A stretch of 64,000 nt of DNA from Christiangramia salexigens (GTDB taxonomy: Bacteria > Bacteroidota > Bacteroidia > Flavobacteriales > Flavobacteriaceae), in contig NZ_CP018153.1 of assembly GCF_001889005.1 (NCBI RefSeq), forward strand, positions 452,001-516,000, written 5' to 3'. Within the stretch, counting starts at the first letter, position 1. Each line of letters opens with the position of its first letter. Position numbers and translations under genes: made by a program. Shown one piece after another: positions 1-8,395 of the stretch. The notes under the pieces are model-generated. The model was not told where the DNA came from, searched no databases, and saw only the letters and a program-made list of their open reading frames with translations.

Positions 1-179
1 ATCTGTTTCCGGAATAGTCTGTCAAATATTTTACCTACATATTTTGCGATGAAAATGAATAGGATAAATACTAATACCGCTACCAGAAAATTTGGCAGAC
101 CCAATATAATTGAATCTAACCATCCCCCTAATTTATCCCAAATCCCCTTAATTGAGTCCTGTACGTCGAATTCCTGCAT
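1..179 (-). CDS. MscS-like mechanosensitive channel, N-terminus only (cut by window edge)
   Basis: This is the first 59 codons of a gene that runs off the left edge. The start is the ATG whose complement lies at 177-179. The product begins MQEFDVQDSIKGIWDKLGGW, an amphipathic N-terminus, and continues with one hydrophobic span around LPNFLVAVLVFILFIFIAKYV and then a basic stretch. This is the usual beginning of small flavobacterial MscS-family channels, which open under membrane tension to release solutes. The pore helix and beta domain lie outside the window, so the family call rests on this short N-terminus and my memory of homologues. It lies 17 bases downstream of the end of the dps gene on the same strand and could be cotranscribed with it. 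Confidence 0.5.
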   Translation of the reverse strand, partial: MQEFDVQDSIKGIWDKLGGWLDSIILGLPNFLVAVLVFILFIFIAKYVGKIFDRLFRKQ

Positions 180-195
180 AAAAAAATTGTTGATA

Positions 196-693
196 TTATT
201 TACTTATAGATTCGTGATTTTCTTTTGTTTTCATTTTCCATGCATCCAACATCCAGCTTGTTTTCTCTAATTCCCGGATATAAGCTCCTATTAGATCTAT
301 TGTACCTTCATCTCCGGCTTCATCGGCTGCTTTCACAACTTTTCTCATCTGTTTAAGAAGAGTACCGTGATCTTCTAATAAGATTTCGATCATTTTTCGA
401 TCTGCAAGCTCGGCTGGTGATTCTTTTAAATTAGATTGCTTTAAATAATCACTAAGATTACTTGTTGGTTGAAATCTCAAGGTTAGAATCCTTTCTGCGA
501 TCTCATCTACCTTTAATTTCGCATCGTCATATAGCTCTTCAAATTTTTCATGAAGATCGAAGAAATTTTTTCCAATAATATTCCAATGGAAATTTCTTAA
601 TTTTTGATAGTATAAGTGGTAATCTGCTAATAAAACATTTAGTTCTTCAACAGTTACTTTTGTTTTTTTGGTGTCTAAACCTAAATAGTTCAT
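196..693 (-). CDS. dps: Dps-family ferritin-like DNA-protection protein
   Basis: The product (165 aa) is a single four-helix ferritin-like domain. It carries the Dps ferroxidase signature: H36 in NFHWNIIG, H48 in FFDLHEKFEELYDD, then D63 and E67 in KVDEIAE. This spacing matches H51/H63/D78/E82 of the E. coli protein. Dps dodecamers oxidise and store Fe(II) using hydrogen peroxide at inter-subunit sites, which protects DNA in stationary phase and under oxidative stress. The length is normal for the family, and the N-terminus is short, without the lysine-rich tail used by E. coli Dps for DNA binding, so direct DNA binding is uncertain. The gene stands alone with about 100 bases between it and the next minus-strand gene. 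No clear OxyR or PerR site could be recognised. Confidence 0.93.
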   Translation of the reverse strand: MNYLGLDTKKTKVTVEELNVLLADYHLYYQKLRNFHWNIIGKNFFDLHEKFEELYDDAKLKVDEIAERILTLRFQPTSNLSDYLKQSNLKESPAELADRKMIEILLEDHGTLLKQMRKVVKAADEAGDEGTIDLIGAYIRELEKTSWMLDAWKMKTKENHESISK

Positions 694-792
694 AGTTTTT
701 ATTTATTGCTTTTTAATTTTTGATTCTAAAATACAATGATTAATGGGTTCCTGCTTTAAAACAGAGTACTTTAATAGAAATTTAACTTGCGA

Positions 793-1113
793 TTAATTAA
801 TTGGACGTTGATCCTTAAGGTCTAATTTCTCCAGCATTTCTTTAGAGATCTGACCGCTGGAAACCCCATATCCATCTACAAGAATACCTTTTTCACCGTT
901 TGTGGTCGTAATAGCATAAAGAATAGCATTATCGTCAGGATTACTCATCCCTTCAAACCTTAAAACTTTGTCGACTTCAAATTCGTCAACACCAAAAGTT
1001 TTCTTGGAAGAGGTGATTTCAATTTTCTCATCAAGTAAGTTGAAATCATTTTTATAACCTTCTTCTAATTTTAATTTATTTATTGCCTGTGATAGTGTTC
1101 CGTAATCTTTCAT
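793..1113 (-). CDS. Small conserved Bacteroidota protein of unknown function
   Basis: The product (106 aa) has no signal peptide and no membrane segment. It starts MKDYGTLSQAINKLKLEEGY and has a central conserved-looking block VLRFEGMSNPDDNAILYAI followed by GEKGILVDGYGV. I recall the same block in small Bacteroidota proteins that databases often label phosphoribosylpyrophosphate synthetase. None of the PRPP synthetase motifs is visible and the protein is about one third of that enzyme's length, so I treat that label as wrong. The acidic and glycine-rich makeup suggests a small soluble globular domain. It lies on the same strand as dps, 99 bases upstream of it, possibly under its own promoter. 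Confidence 0.75.
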   Translation of the reverse strand: MKDYGTLSQAINKLKLEEGYKNDFNLLDEKIEITSSKKTFGVDEFEVDKVLRFEGMSNPDDNAILYAITTTNGEKGILVDGYGVSSGQISKEMLEKLDLKDQRPIN

Positions 1114-1237
1114 TGAATTAAAAAATTTAGATTCAATTTTAAATTACAGTGAAACCTCCACTATAGCAAATAGACGAGGTGGTTTAGTATAAATTTAACT
1201 TGATATTTCAAGCTTTGATAAAGGCTTTAAAGTTTGT

Positions 1238-1375
1238 TTAATCTTTATCTCCCTTAGAGTTGAGAAAACTTAAAGGTAAGACCAATAGGAAGAAAAAATA
1301 CCAACCCGTTATCAAACCTATTATTGTAATAATAGCTGCAATGATATAAAACCAATAAGACATAGGGATTTTCAT
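1238..1375 (-). CDS. 45-residue single-span membrane protein
   Basis: A short reading frame from ATG (complement of 1373-1375) to TAA (complement of 1238-1240). The peptide begins MKIPMSYWFYIIAAIITIIG, continues through a second hydrophobic run LITGWYFFFLLVLPLSF, and ends with a charged tail NSKGDKD. It would span the membrane once or form a tight two-helix hairpin with a cytoplasmic tail. It is on the same strand as the neighbouring stress-related genes. The clean hydrophobic-then-charged layout argues for a real gene, but there is no known family behind the call. Confidence 0.5.
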   Translation of the reverse strand: MKIPMSYWFYIIAAIITIIGLITGWYFFFLLVLPLSFLNSKGDKD

Positions 1376-1512
1376 AATTGGTAGTTGATTTTTAGATTCA
1401 AATTTAAAAAGAAAGGTTTTTTACCACATAAGATTATAATCTTTTTAGTCTAACAATTAATCAGAGCTCTATAAGTAAATGTTTCAATATATTCTCAACG
1501 CCTGATTTTTGG

Positions 1513-1520
1513 TATATTTG
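1513..1520 (+). promoter_or_regulatory. Candidate -7 box upstream of the LacI-type regulator
   Basis: TATATTTG fits the Bacteroidota sigma-A -7 consensus TAnnTTTG exactly. No good -33 TTG lies at the expected distance, and the box is 110 bases before the regulator start, which would leave a long 5' leader. The rest of the 1376-1630 gap shows no gene, strong hairpin or recognisable operator. Confidence 0.3.
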
Positions 1521-1630
1521 GGTTTTTGATTTTCGCCACCTCTAATTGGATGCGGCCCTAATAAGGTTTTATAGCAATTTTGGCGAAGGAATATTAAAGT
1601 AATCGTAATCACCGGTCATTCAGAATTTTT

Positions 1631-2638
1631 ATGAAAAGTAAAATAACTTTAAAGGAATTAGCAAAACTTCTTAATGTTTCAATTTCTACTGTATCAAAGG
1701 CTTTACATGATAGTCCGGAGATAAGCCCTAAAACTGCAGAACGGGTAAAAGAACTGGCTAATCTACATAACTATAAACCTAATCCGGTTGCGGTCAATTT
1801 GAAGAAAAGCAAAACCGGCACAATAGGAGTGGTTATACCTAACATTTCCAATAGTTTTTTTGCGAAAGTATTGTCTGGAATGGAGGCGGAAGCCCAGGAA
1901 CATAACCTTCAGGTGATTACCTATATTTCCAATGAATCTTTAGATAGAGAAAAGCAGATCTGTGATTTATTGACTTCCGGTTTTGTTGATGGAATTTTAA
2001 TTGCGGTTTCAGAAGAGACTCAGAGGAAAAAGGATTATGATCATCTTTTTGCTTTAGTTGATTATGATATTCCGGTAGTGATGTATGATCGGATAAATAT
2101 TGATTTACCTGCCGATAAGGTTGGAGTAGATGACGAGCAAAGCTTTTTCGAGGCAGCAAAATATTTTCAGGTTAAAGGTTTAAATAAGATTGGTCTTGCA
2201 ACTGCAATACATCACTTAGGTGTGGGACAGTTAAGAATAAAGGGCTATGGAAAAGCTCTTAAAGAGCCAAATCTTCCTATTATGGCTGCGGCCACAAAAC
2301 CTACAGAGCTGAGGAAGAAAATTAAAAGTCTAATCACAGAGGATAAAATCGAAGCGATTATGTGTACTGATTTTGAAAGTACTATTATGACAACTCGAAT
2401 CGCCTATGAGGAGAAGATTAAAATTCCCGAAGATCTTAAGGTAATAGGTTATATCGGAAAAGAAGTATCGGAATTTTTAACACCATCTGTAAGTTATATT
2501 GAGCAGCATCCGAATGAAGTTGGAGCGAATACAGTTAAATTGTTGAATAAAAGGCTTGAAGGTAAAGCTGTTTCAGGAGAATTTGAAGAGAAAATCATTA
2601 GTACTAGCTTGATGCATCTGGAGTCAACGAAGTTTTAA
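1631..2638 (+). CDS. LacI/GalR-family transcriptional regulator
   Basis: The product (335 aa) has the standard LacI layout: a DNA-binding helix-turn-helix at residues 5-50 (TLKELAKLLNVSISTVSKAL), a hinge helix ending near NPVAVNLKKSKTGTIGVV, and a periplasmic-binding-protein-like ligand domain to the C-terminus. Such proteins bind palindromic operators as dimers and release or bind DNA on meeting a sugar or sugar-phosphate effector. The length is normal. The ligand is not predictable. The gene sits directly upstream of the large capsule locus on the same strand, but LacI regulators in Bacteroidota more often control carbohydrate uptake, and I see no convincing LacI-type operator before the capsule genes. 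Control of the capsule is only a possibility from position. Confidence 0.93.
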   Translation: MKSKITLKELAKLLNVSISTVSKALHDSPEISPKTAERVKELANLHNYKPNPVAVNLKKSKTGTIGVVIPNISNSFFAKVLSGMEAEAQEHNLQVITYISNESLDREKQICDLLTSGFVDGILIAVSEETQRKKDYDHLFALVDYDIPVVMYDRINIDLPADKVGVDDEQSFFEAAKYFQVKGLNKIGLATAIHHLGVGQLRIKGYGKALKEPNLPIMAAATKPTELRKKIKSLITEDKIEAIMCTDFESTIMTTRIAYEEKIKIPEDLKVIGYIGKEVSEFLTPSVSYIEQHPNEVGANTVKLLNKRLEGKAVSGEFEEKIISTSLMHLESTKF

Positions 2639-2702
2639 GGGCAGAAACTGAGTTTTGGCAATTCTTTAAGATGGGGTTTAACAATTCTTAATAGAGAAAT
2701 TT

Positions 2703-2710
2703 TATATTTG
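2703..2710 (+). promoter_or_regulatory. Candidate -7 box of the capsule operon promoter
   Basis: TATATTTG is an exact match to TAnnTTTG and lies 30 bases before the TTG start of the first capsule gene, a suitable place for a main promoter. The -33 element is weak: only TTTA at 2677-2680, at slightly long spacing. Transcription would begin near 2716-2718. Confidence 0.5.
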
Positions 2711-2740
2711 CCCACTGCAAAAATGTTAAAATAACACACC

Positions 2741-3742
2741 TTGATTACTGAGTCTCAGAAACAAGAAGTTTCATCTTCCAACGTACTTGTTACGGGTGGT
2801 GCCGGATTTATTGGTTCCAATTTATGTGAAACTCTTATTGCTTTAGGAGCGAAAGTTACATGCTTAGATAACTTTTCCACCGGGCATCGCAAGAATTTAG
2901 AAGCTATTGAACATAATTCAAACTTCAAATTAATTGAAGGCGATATCCGTGATCCCGAAACCTGTAAGCATGCCTGTGAGAATGTGGATTATGTATTCCA
3001 TGAAGCTGCATTGGGGTCTGTACCACGATCTTTAAAAGATCCTGTCACGAGTAACGAGGTTAATATCTCCGGTTTTTTAAATATGCTAGTAGCTGCAAGG
3101 GATGCGGAAGTTAAGCGATTTATTTATGCCGCAAGTTCTTCAACTTATGGAGATTCAGAAAAATTACCGAAAGTAGAGGCGGAAATTGGGAAGCCGTTGT
3201 CGCCATATGCAATTACCAAATATGTAAATGAACTTTACGCTGATATTTTCCAAAAAGCATATAGCCTGGATACTATAGGTCTTAGATATTTCAATGTTTT
3301 TGGAAGAAAGCAAGATCCAAATGGAGCATATGCTGCGGTAATTCCAAAGTTTGTGATGCAGTTTATGAATCATGAGAGTCCAGTTATAAATGGGGACGGT
3401 ACATATTCAAGGGATTTTACTTATATAGATAATGTGATTCAAATGAATCTATTAGCTATGACCACTGAAAATCCTGAGGCAATTAATGAAGTTTATAATA
3501 CAGCGGTAGGCGACCGGACAAACCTTGTGGAATTAACTCAGATTTTAAAAAAATATCTATCCGAATTTGATTCGGAAATTGCCAATATTGAAGTTAAGCA
3601 TGGTCCTAATAGACCTGGAGATATTCCGCATTCATTAGCCTCTATTGAGAAAGCAAAAAAATTATTGGATTATAATCCTACACATAAAATAGATAAGGGC
3701 CTTCAGGAAGCAGTTTCCTGGTATTGGGATAATCTAAAATAA
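2741..3742 (+). CDS. wbpP: UDP-N-acetylglucosamine 4-epimerase, WbpP/TviC type
   Basis: This extended short-chain dehydrogenase (333 aa) interconverts UDP-GlcNAc and UDP-GalNAc, or their uronic acids, using bound NAD. The Rossmann motif is GGAGFIG at 19-25 and the catalytic YxxxK is Y156-K160 in SPYAITKY, after the AASSSTYG serine segment. Stretches such as EAALGSVPRSLKDPVTSN and RYFNVFGRKQDPNGAY match WbpP of Pseudomonas and TviC of Salmonella closely. The start is TTG at 2741: the only nearby ATG (2723) hits a stop after three codons, and no in-frame methionine precedes the Rossmann fold. The next gene encodes a WbpO/TviB dehydrogenase, the usual partner; together they give UDP-GalNAcA. Confidence 0.9.
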   Translation: MITESQKQEVSSSNVLVTGGAGFIGSNLCETLIALGAKVTCLDNFSTGHRKNLEAIEHNSNFKLIEGDIRDPETCKHACENVDYVFHEAALGSVPRSLKDPVTSNEVNISGFLNMLVAARDAEVKRFIYAASSSTYGDSEKLPKVEAEIGKPLSPYAITKYVNELYADIFQKAYSLDTIGLRYFNVFGRKQDPNGAYAAVIPKFVMQFMNHESPVINGDGTYSRDFTYIDNVIQMNLLAMTTENPEAINEVYNTAVGDRTNLVELTQILKKYLSEFDSEIANIEVKHGPNRPGDIPHSLASIEKAKKLLDYNPTHKIDKGLQEAVSWYWDNLK

Positions 3743-3763
3743 AATATAAAAATAAGTCTTCTA

Positions 3764-5047
3764 ATGGGAAGTAAACCTAAAATAGCAGTAATTGGATTAG
3801 GGTATGTTGGATTACCTCTGGCACGCCTTTTTGCTACGAAATATTCCGTTGTGGGATTTGATATTAATCAAGCCCGAATTGACGAATTAATGAGTGGAAC
3901 TGACTCTACTTTGGAGGTTGATGATGAGCTTTTGCAATCTGTATTAAAGAACTCATCAGATGAATCCAACGGACTTTATTGCTCTTCGGAATTAAAGGAA
4001 ATTGAAAACTGTAACTACTATATTATTACCGTTCCAACGCCTGTAGATAAAAACAATCGTCCAGATCTCACTCCGCTTTACAAGAGTAGTGAAACTGTGG
4101 CTAAAGTTTTGAAAAATGGTGATGTGGTAGTCTATGAATCCACGGTTTATCCAGGTGTAACTGAAGATGAATGTGTACCAGTACTTGAGAAAATAAGTGG
4201 GTTAAAGTTCAATTCAGATTTTTATGTTGGGTATTCTCCTGAAAGAATTAATCCGGGAGATAAGGAACATACTGTAGAGAAAATTTTGAAAGTTACTGCC
4301 GGTTCTACGCCGGAAATTGGAGAAAAGGTAAATGAGCTTTATTCTTCCATAATTACGGCCGGCACCCATTTAGCCCCTACCATAAAGGTTGCTGAAGCGG
4401 CTAAAGTTATTGAAAACTCCCAAAGGGATATCAATATTGCATTTGTAAATGAACTGGCCAAGATCTTTAATATGATGGGTATCGATACTCAGGACGTGTT
4501 AGAGGCAGCAGGAACCAAATGGAATTTTCTGCCTTTTAAACCCGGACTTGTAGGTGGTCATTGTATTGGAGTGGATCCATATTATTTGGCTCAAAAAGCT
4601 CAGGAAATAGGATATCACCCGGAAATCATTCTTGCTGGAAGACGTATGAATGATAGTATGGGGCAATATGTTGCCAGTGAGGTGGTGAAACTCATGCTTC
4701 AAAAGGATTTAAAGGTTAAGGGAGCAAAAATTCTTGTTCTTGGAATTACTTTTAAGGAGAATTGTCCCGATGTTAGGAATACTAAAGTCGTAGATGTTAT
4801 TAAAAATTTGAGGGAATACGGAGTGGATTTAACCATTTTTGATCCATTAGCAAATCCTGCAGAAGTAAAACATGAATATAGCCTAGATACCATAAATACT
4901 GTTCCTAATGAAAAGTTTGATGCCATAGTATTGACAGTAGCTCATAAAGAGTTTTTGAACATGGAACTTGATACATTCAAAAATAATGGAGCTGTGGTTT
5001 ATGATGTAAAAGGAGTTCTTGGTAATAAGTGCGACAAAAAGTTATAA
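3764..5047 (+). CDS. wbpO: UDP-N-acetyl-hexosamine 6-dehydrogenase, WbpO/TviB type
   Basis: An NAD-dependent four-electron dehydrogenase (427 aa) that oxidises C6 of a UDP-HexNAc to the uronic acid. The N-terminal Rossmann motif is GLGYVG at 11-16. The catalytic thiol is C267 in GLVGGHCIGVDPYYL, the signature of the TviB/WbpO branch, distinct from the GFGGSC form in UDP-glucose dehydrogenases. The C-terminal UDP-binding domain begins near 315 with ILVLGITFKENCPDVRNT. Length is typical. With the upstream WbpP-type epimerase it should form UDP-GalNAcA, as in Vi antigen and Pseudomonas O6 biosynthesis. Whether it acts before or after the epimerase is open. Confidence 0.9.
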   Translation: MGSKPKIAVIGLGYVGLPLARLFATKYSVVGFDINQARIDELMSGTDSTLEVDDELLQSVLKNSSDESNGLYCSSELKEIENCNYYIITVPTPVDKNNRPDLTPLYKSSETVAKVLKNGDVVVYESTVYPGVTEDECVPVLEKISGLKFNSDFYVGYSPERINPGDKEHTVEKILKVTAGSTPEIGEKVNELYSSIITAGTHLAPTIKVAEAAKVIENSQRDINIAFVNELAKIFNMMGIDTQDVLEAAGTKWNFLPFKPGLVGGHCIGVDPYYLAQKAQEIGYHPEIILAGRRMNDSMGQYVASEVVKLMLQKDLKVKGAKILVLGITFKENCPDVRNTKVVDVIKNLREYGVDLTIFDPLANPAEVKHEYSLDTINTVPNEKFDAIVLTVAHKEFLNMELDTFKNNGAVVYDVKGVLGNKCDKKL

Positions 5048-5095
5048 TTAAAAAAGTATAGCTAACTGCGATAGCATTTAGATTATAAATAAAAT

Positions 5096-6490
5096 ATGAA
5101 AATAAAGAATATTTGTTGCATAGGCGCTGGTTATGTGGGTGGTCCAACAATGGCTGTGATCGCTCAAAAATGTCCAGAAATAAATGTGACCGTTGTAGAT
5201 ATTAATGAAAATAGGATTGCAGCCTGGAATGATCAGGATGTAGAAAATATTCCTATATACGAACCGGGTCTTTCCAAAATAGTTGAAGAGGCAAAAGATC
5301 GAAATTTATTTTTTTCTACTGATGTGGATGCGGCTATAGATAAGGCGGATATGATCTTTATTTCGGTGAATACGCCTACCAAAACTTATGGTATAGGAAA
5401 AGGGATGGCTGCAGATTTAAAGTATATAGAACTTTGTGCTCGTCAAATTGCAAGGGTTTCAACAACAGATAAAATAGTAGTTGAAAAATCTACTTTACCG
5501 GTCAGGACTGCGGAAGCTTTAAAGAATATTCTTGATAATACAGGAAACGGTGTTAATTTTCAGATTTTATCTAACCCTGAATTTCTTGCTGAAGGTACAG
5601 CTGTAGATGATCTGTTAAATCCTGATCGTGTGCTTATTGGTGGTGATATTGATACGGATAAGGGAAGGGATGCTGTTCAGGCCTTGGTAGACGTTTACTC
5701 TCATTGGGTAGAAAGAGATAACATTTTAACCACTAATGTTTGGTCTTCAGAACTTTCCAAACTAACGGCAAATGCATTTTTAGCTCAGCGAGTTTCCAGT
5801 ATAAATGCTATGTCTGAATTATGTGAAAAGACTGGAGCAGATGTTAATGAGGTAGCTAAGGCAGTAGGGATGGATTCCAGAATTGGTTCAAAATTTTTGA
5901 AATCTTCTGTCGGTTTTGGTGGATCTTGTTTTCAAAAAGACATTTTAAACCTTGTGTATATAGCAAAGTCTTTCGGATTAAATGAGGTCGCTGATTACTG
6001 GGAGCAGGTGATTATTATGAATGACCATCAAAAAAGGCGATTTGCTTCCAATATAGTAAAGACTTTATTTAATACTGTTTCCGGAAAGAAGATTGCCTTA
6101 TTGGGTTGGGCGTTTAAGAAAGATACTAATGATACCCGTGAATCTGCAGCTATTTATGTAGCTGATTATCTTTTAAATGAACAGGCTGAGATTGTGGTTT
6201 ATGATCCAAAAGTGAAGAAGGAACAGGTCTATGCCGATTTGGATTATTTAAATTCAAGATCCGAAAAGGAAAACAGGCAGCGTGTTTCAGTTGTTAATGA
6301 TCCATACACATGCACCAAGGATTCTCATGCAGTAGCTGTAATGACTGAATGGGATGAATTTAAAGAGCTAGATTGGAAAAAAATTTATAACGAAATGTTG
6401 AAGCCTGCTTTTTTATTTGATGGTAGAAGGCTATTAGAGCGAGATACCAAAGAGGAAATAGGTTTTGAGTTTTATGCAATAGGGAGTTAA
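5096..6490 (+). CDS. ugd: UDP-glucose 6-dehydrogenase, eukaryote-like branch
   Basis: The product (464 aa) converts UDP-glucose to UDP-glucuronic acid with two NAD. It carries GAGYVGGPT at 10-18, the IPIYEPGL substrate segment at 52-59, and the catalytic C278 in [11 protein letters not shown]. The GGPTM and PIYEPGL forms and the length resemble the animal/plant UGDH branch, which many Bacteroidota share. The C-terminal Rossmann domain starts around [20 protein letters not shown]. It is a second nucleotide-sugar dehydrogenase beside the WbpO homologue, with a different active-site motif, so it is not a duplicate: one uses UDP-glucose, the other UDP-HexNAc. Both point to an acidic polymer. Confidence 0.93.
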   Translation: MKIKNICCIGAGYVGGPTMAVIAQKCPEINVTVVDINENRIAAWNDQDVENIPIYEPGLSKIVEEAKDRNLFFSTDVDAAIDKADMIFISVNTPTKTYGIGKGMAADLKYIELCARQIARVSTTDKIVVEKSTLPVRTAEALKNILDNTGNGVNFQILSNPEFLAEGTAVDDLLNPDRVLIGGDIDTDKGRDAVQALVDVYSHWVERDNILTTNVWSSELSKLTANAFLAQRVSSINAMSELCEKTGADVNEVAKAVGMDSRIGSKFLKSSVGFGGSCFQKDILNLVYIAKSFGLNEVADYWEQVIIMNDHQKRRFASNIVKTLFNTVSGKKIALLGWAFKKDTNDTRESAAIYVADYLLNEQAEIVVYDPKVKKEQVYADLDYLNSRSEKENRQRVSVVNDPYTCTKDSHAVAVMTEWDEFKELDWKKIYNEMLKPAFLFDGRRLLERDTKEEIGFEFYAIGS

Positions 6491-6499
6491 AATAAAATT

Positions 6500-7543
6500 A
6501 TGAAGATATTAATTACGGGAGGAGCTGGATTTATAGGATCCCATGTCGTTCGTTTATTTGTGAATAAATATCCTGAATATGAAATTTTTAATCTGGATGC
6601 ATTAACCTATGCTGGTAATCTAGAAAATTTAAAAGATGTTGAAGCAAAAGCTAATTATACCTTTCTAAAGGCAGATATTAATGATGCAAATGAAATAGAT
6701 AAGCTTTTTAATGACTATGATTTTGATAAGGTAATACATTTAGCTGCTGAATCTCATGTAGATCGATCTATAAGCAACCCCTTGGCTTTTGTTGAAACAA
6801 ATATTCTTGGGACTTTGAATTTACTTAATGCAGCCAGAAAATATTGGGCGGATTATAACGATAAGCTTTTTTATCATATTAGTACAGATGAGGTGTACGG
6901 AACACTAGGGGATTCTGGATTGTTTACAGAAAAATCGTCTTATGATCCCAATTCTCCTTATTCTGCATCCAAAGCTAGTTCAGATCACTTTGTAAGAGCT
7001 TACGGAGAAACTTATGGGGTCCCTTATATTATTTCCAACTGTTCCAATAATTATGGGCCCAACCAGTTTCCAGAGAAGCTAATACCTTTATTTATTAATA
7101 ATATTGTAAATAAGAAGGAGCTTCCGGTTTATGGTGATGGTAAATACACCCGGGACTGGTTATTTGTTAAAGATCATGCCATTGCTATAGATCTTGCATT
7201 TCATAAGGGAGAAATCAAAGAAACCTATAATATTGGAGGTTTCAATGAATGGCAAAACATAGACCTTATTCAATTACTTTGTAAAATTATGGATAAAAAA
7301 TTAGCTAGAGAAGACGGAGATTCAGCTAGATTAATTACCTATGTGAAGGATAGACCCGGTCACGATAAGCGCTATGCTATTGATGCAGGAAAAATTAATA
7401 AGAGGTTAGGCTGGAAGCCATCCGTGACTTTTGAAGAAGGCTTAGAAAAAACAATTGATTGGTATCTTCATAATTCTCAATGGTTACAAAATGTAACAAG
7501 TGGGGCTTACCAAAAATATTATAAAGAACAATATAAGTCATGA
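6500..7543 (+). CDS. rfbB: dTDP-glucose 4,6-dehydratase
   Basis: This SDR enzyme (347 aa) turns dTDP-glucose into dTDP-4-keto-6-deoxyglucose using tightly bound NAD. The nucleotide site is GGAGFIGSH at 7-15. The catalytic triple T129-D130-E131 lies in [12 protein letters not shown] and the active Y154/K158 in SPYSASKAS, matching RmlB. The segment [18 protein letters not shown] is also diagnostic. The next gene (rfbA) overlaps by 4 bases (ATGA). No rmlC or rmlD follows; the product is more likely taken by the WecE-type transaminase two genes further on than by a rhamnose pathway. Confidence 0.96.
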   Translation: MKILITGGAGFIGSHVVRLFVNKYPEYEIFNLDALTYAGNLENLKDVEAKANYTFLKADINDANEIDKLFNDYDFDKVIHLAAESHVDRSISNPLAFVETNILGTLNLLNAARKYWADYNDKLFYHISTDEVYGTLGDSGLFTEKSSYDPNSPYSASKASSDHFVRAYGETYGVPYIISNCSNNYGPNQFPEKLIPLFINNIVNKKELPVYGDGKYTRDWLFVKDHAIAIDLAFHKGEIKETYNIGGFNEWQNIDLIQLLCKIMDKKLAREDGDSARLITYVKDRPGHDKRYAIDAGKINKRLGWKPSVTFEEGLEKTIDWYLHNSQWLQNVTSGAYQKYYKEQYKS

Positions 7544-8394
7544 AAGGAATCATATTAGCAGGAGGAAGTGGCACTAGATTGTATCCTATAACTATTGCAG
7601 TAAGCAAACAATTACTACCAGTATATGATAAACCAATGATCTATTATCCATTGTCAGTTTTAATGTTGGCAGGGATAAAGGATATTCTTTTTATTACCAC
7701 TCCAAACGACCAGGAGTCCTTTAAAAGATTGTTAGGAGATGGATCCCAGGTTGGCTGTAATTTTGAATATGCGGTTCAGGAGGAACCAAATGGGTTGGCT
7801 GAAGCCTTTATTATTGGAGAAGAATTTATTGGAAGTGATAAGGTGGCTTTAGCACTTGGGGATAATATTTTTCATGGTAATGGGCTTGGGAGTCTTTTAC
7901 GTAGTAAGGTAGAAATTAACGGTGCTTCAATTTTTGCCTATCCGGTTAAAGATCCTCAGCGTTACGGGGTAGTGGAGTTCGATGATAATTACAAAGCTGT
8001 AAGTATAGAAGAAAAACCTAAATTCCCTAAATCTAAATATGCTGTTCCCGGTCTTTATTTTTATGATAACAGGGTTGTAGAATATGCTAAAAACGTAGAA
8101 CCATCGGCGCGTGGTGAAAAGGAAATTTCAACAATAAACCAAATGTATCTGGATGAGGGTACTTTAGAGGTTGGAGTGATGACGCGTGGAATGAGCTGGT
8201 TTGATACTGGAACTGTTGAATCTCTTGACGATGCGACCGAGTTTATACGAGTTCTGCAAAATAGGCAAAGTACCATGATTGGATGTATAGAGGAGGTTGC
8301 TTTAATTCATAAATTTATCTCAAAGGGGAAGTTTGAAGAAGCCATTGACAAATACGGGAAAAGTAAATATGGCGAATATTTAAGAAATATGTAA
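7540..8394 (+). CDS. rfbA: Glucose-1-phosphate thymidylyltransferase
   Basis: The product (284 aa) makes dTDP-glucose from glucose 1-phosphate and dTTP. The nucleotide-binding loop is GGSGTRLYP at 8-16, followed by [17 protein letters not shown], and the metal-binding LGDNIFHG near 107. Length and motif order are those of RmlA. The start codon overlaps the stop of rfbB (ATGA), which suggests translational coupling. Gene order here is rfbB-rfbA, then the formyltransferase and the transaminase, so it supplies the first step of the dTDP-aminosugar branch. Confidence 0.96.
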   Translation: MKGIILAGGSGTRLYPITIAVSKQLLPVYDKPMIYYPLSVLMLAGIKDILFITTPNDQESFKRLLGDGSQVGCNFEYAVQEEPNGLAEAFIIGEEFIGSDKVALALGDNIFHGNGLGSLLRSKVEINGASIFAYPVKDPQRYGVVEFDDNYKAVSIEEKPKFPKSKYAVPGLYFYDNRVVEYAKNVEPSARGEKEISTINQMYLDEGTLEVGVMTRGMSWFDTGTVESLDDATEFIRVLQNRQSTMIGCIEEVALIHKFISKGKFEEAIDKYGKSKYGEYLRNM

Positions 8395-8395
8395 G

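Noticed and set aside
49..270. Plus-strand frame of 73 codons at the left edge
   Set aside because: It lies antisense to the MscS-like N-terminus and the end of dps, both of which have recognisable protein features; its own product has none.
793..1113. Phosphoribosylpyrophosphate synthetase
   Set aside because: The product has 106 residues and none of the PRPP-binding or nucleotide motifs of that enzyme.
2723..2734. ATG as start of the first capsule gene
   Set aside because: The frame ends after three codons (ATG TTA AAA TAA), so the TTG at 2741 is used.
6500..8394. dTDP-rhamnose pathway
   Set aside because: Only rfbB and rfbA are present. No rmlC or rmlD occurs in the window, and a transaminase and formyltransferase follow, so the aminosugar route explains the genes better.
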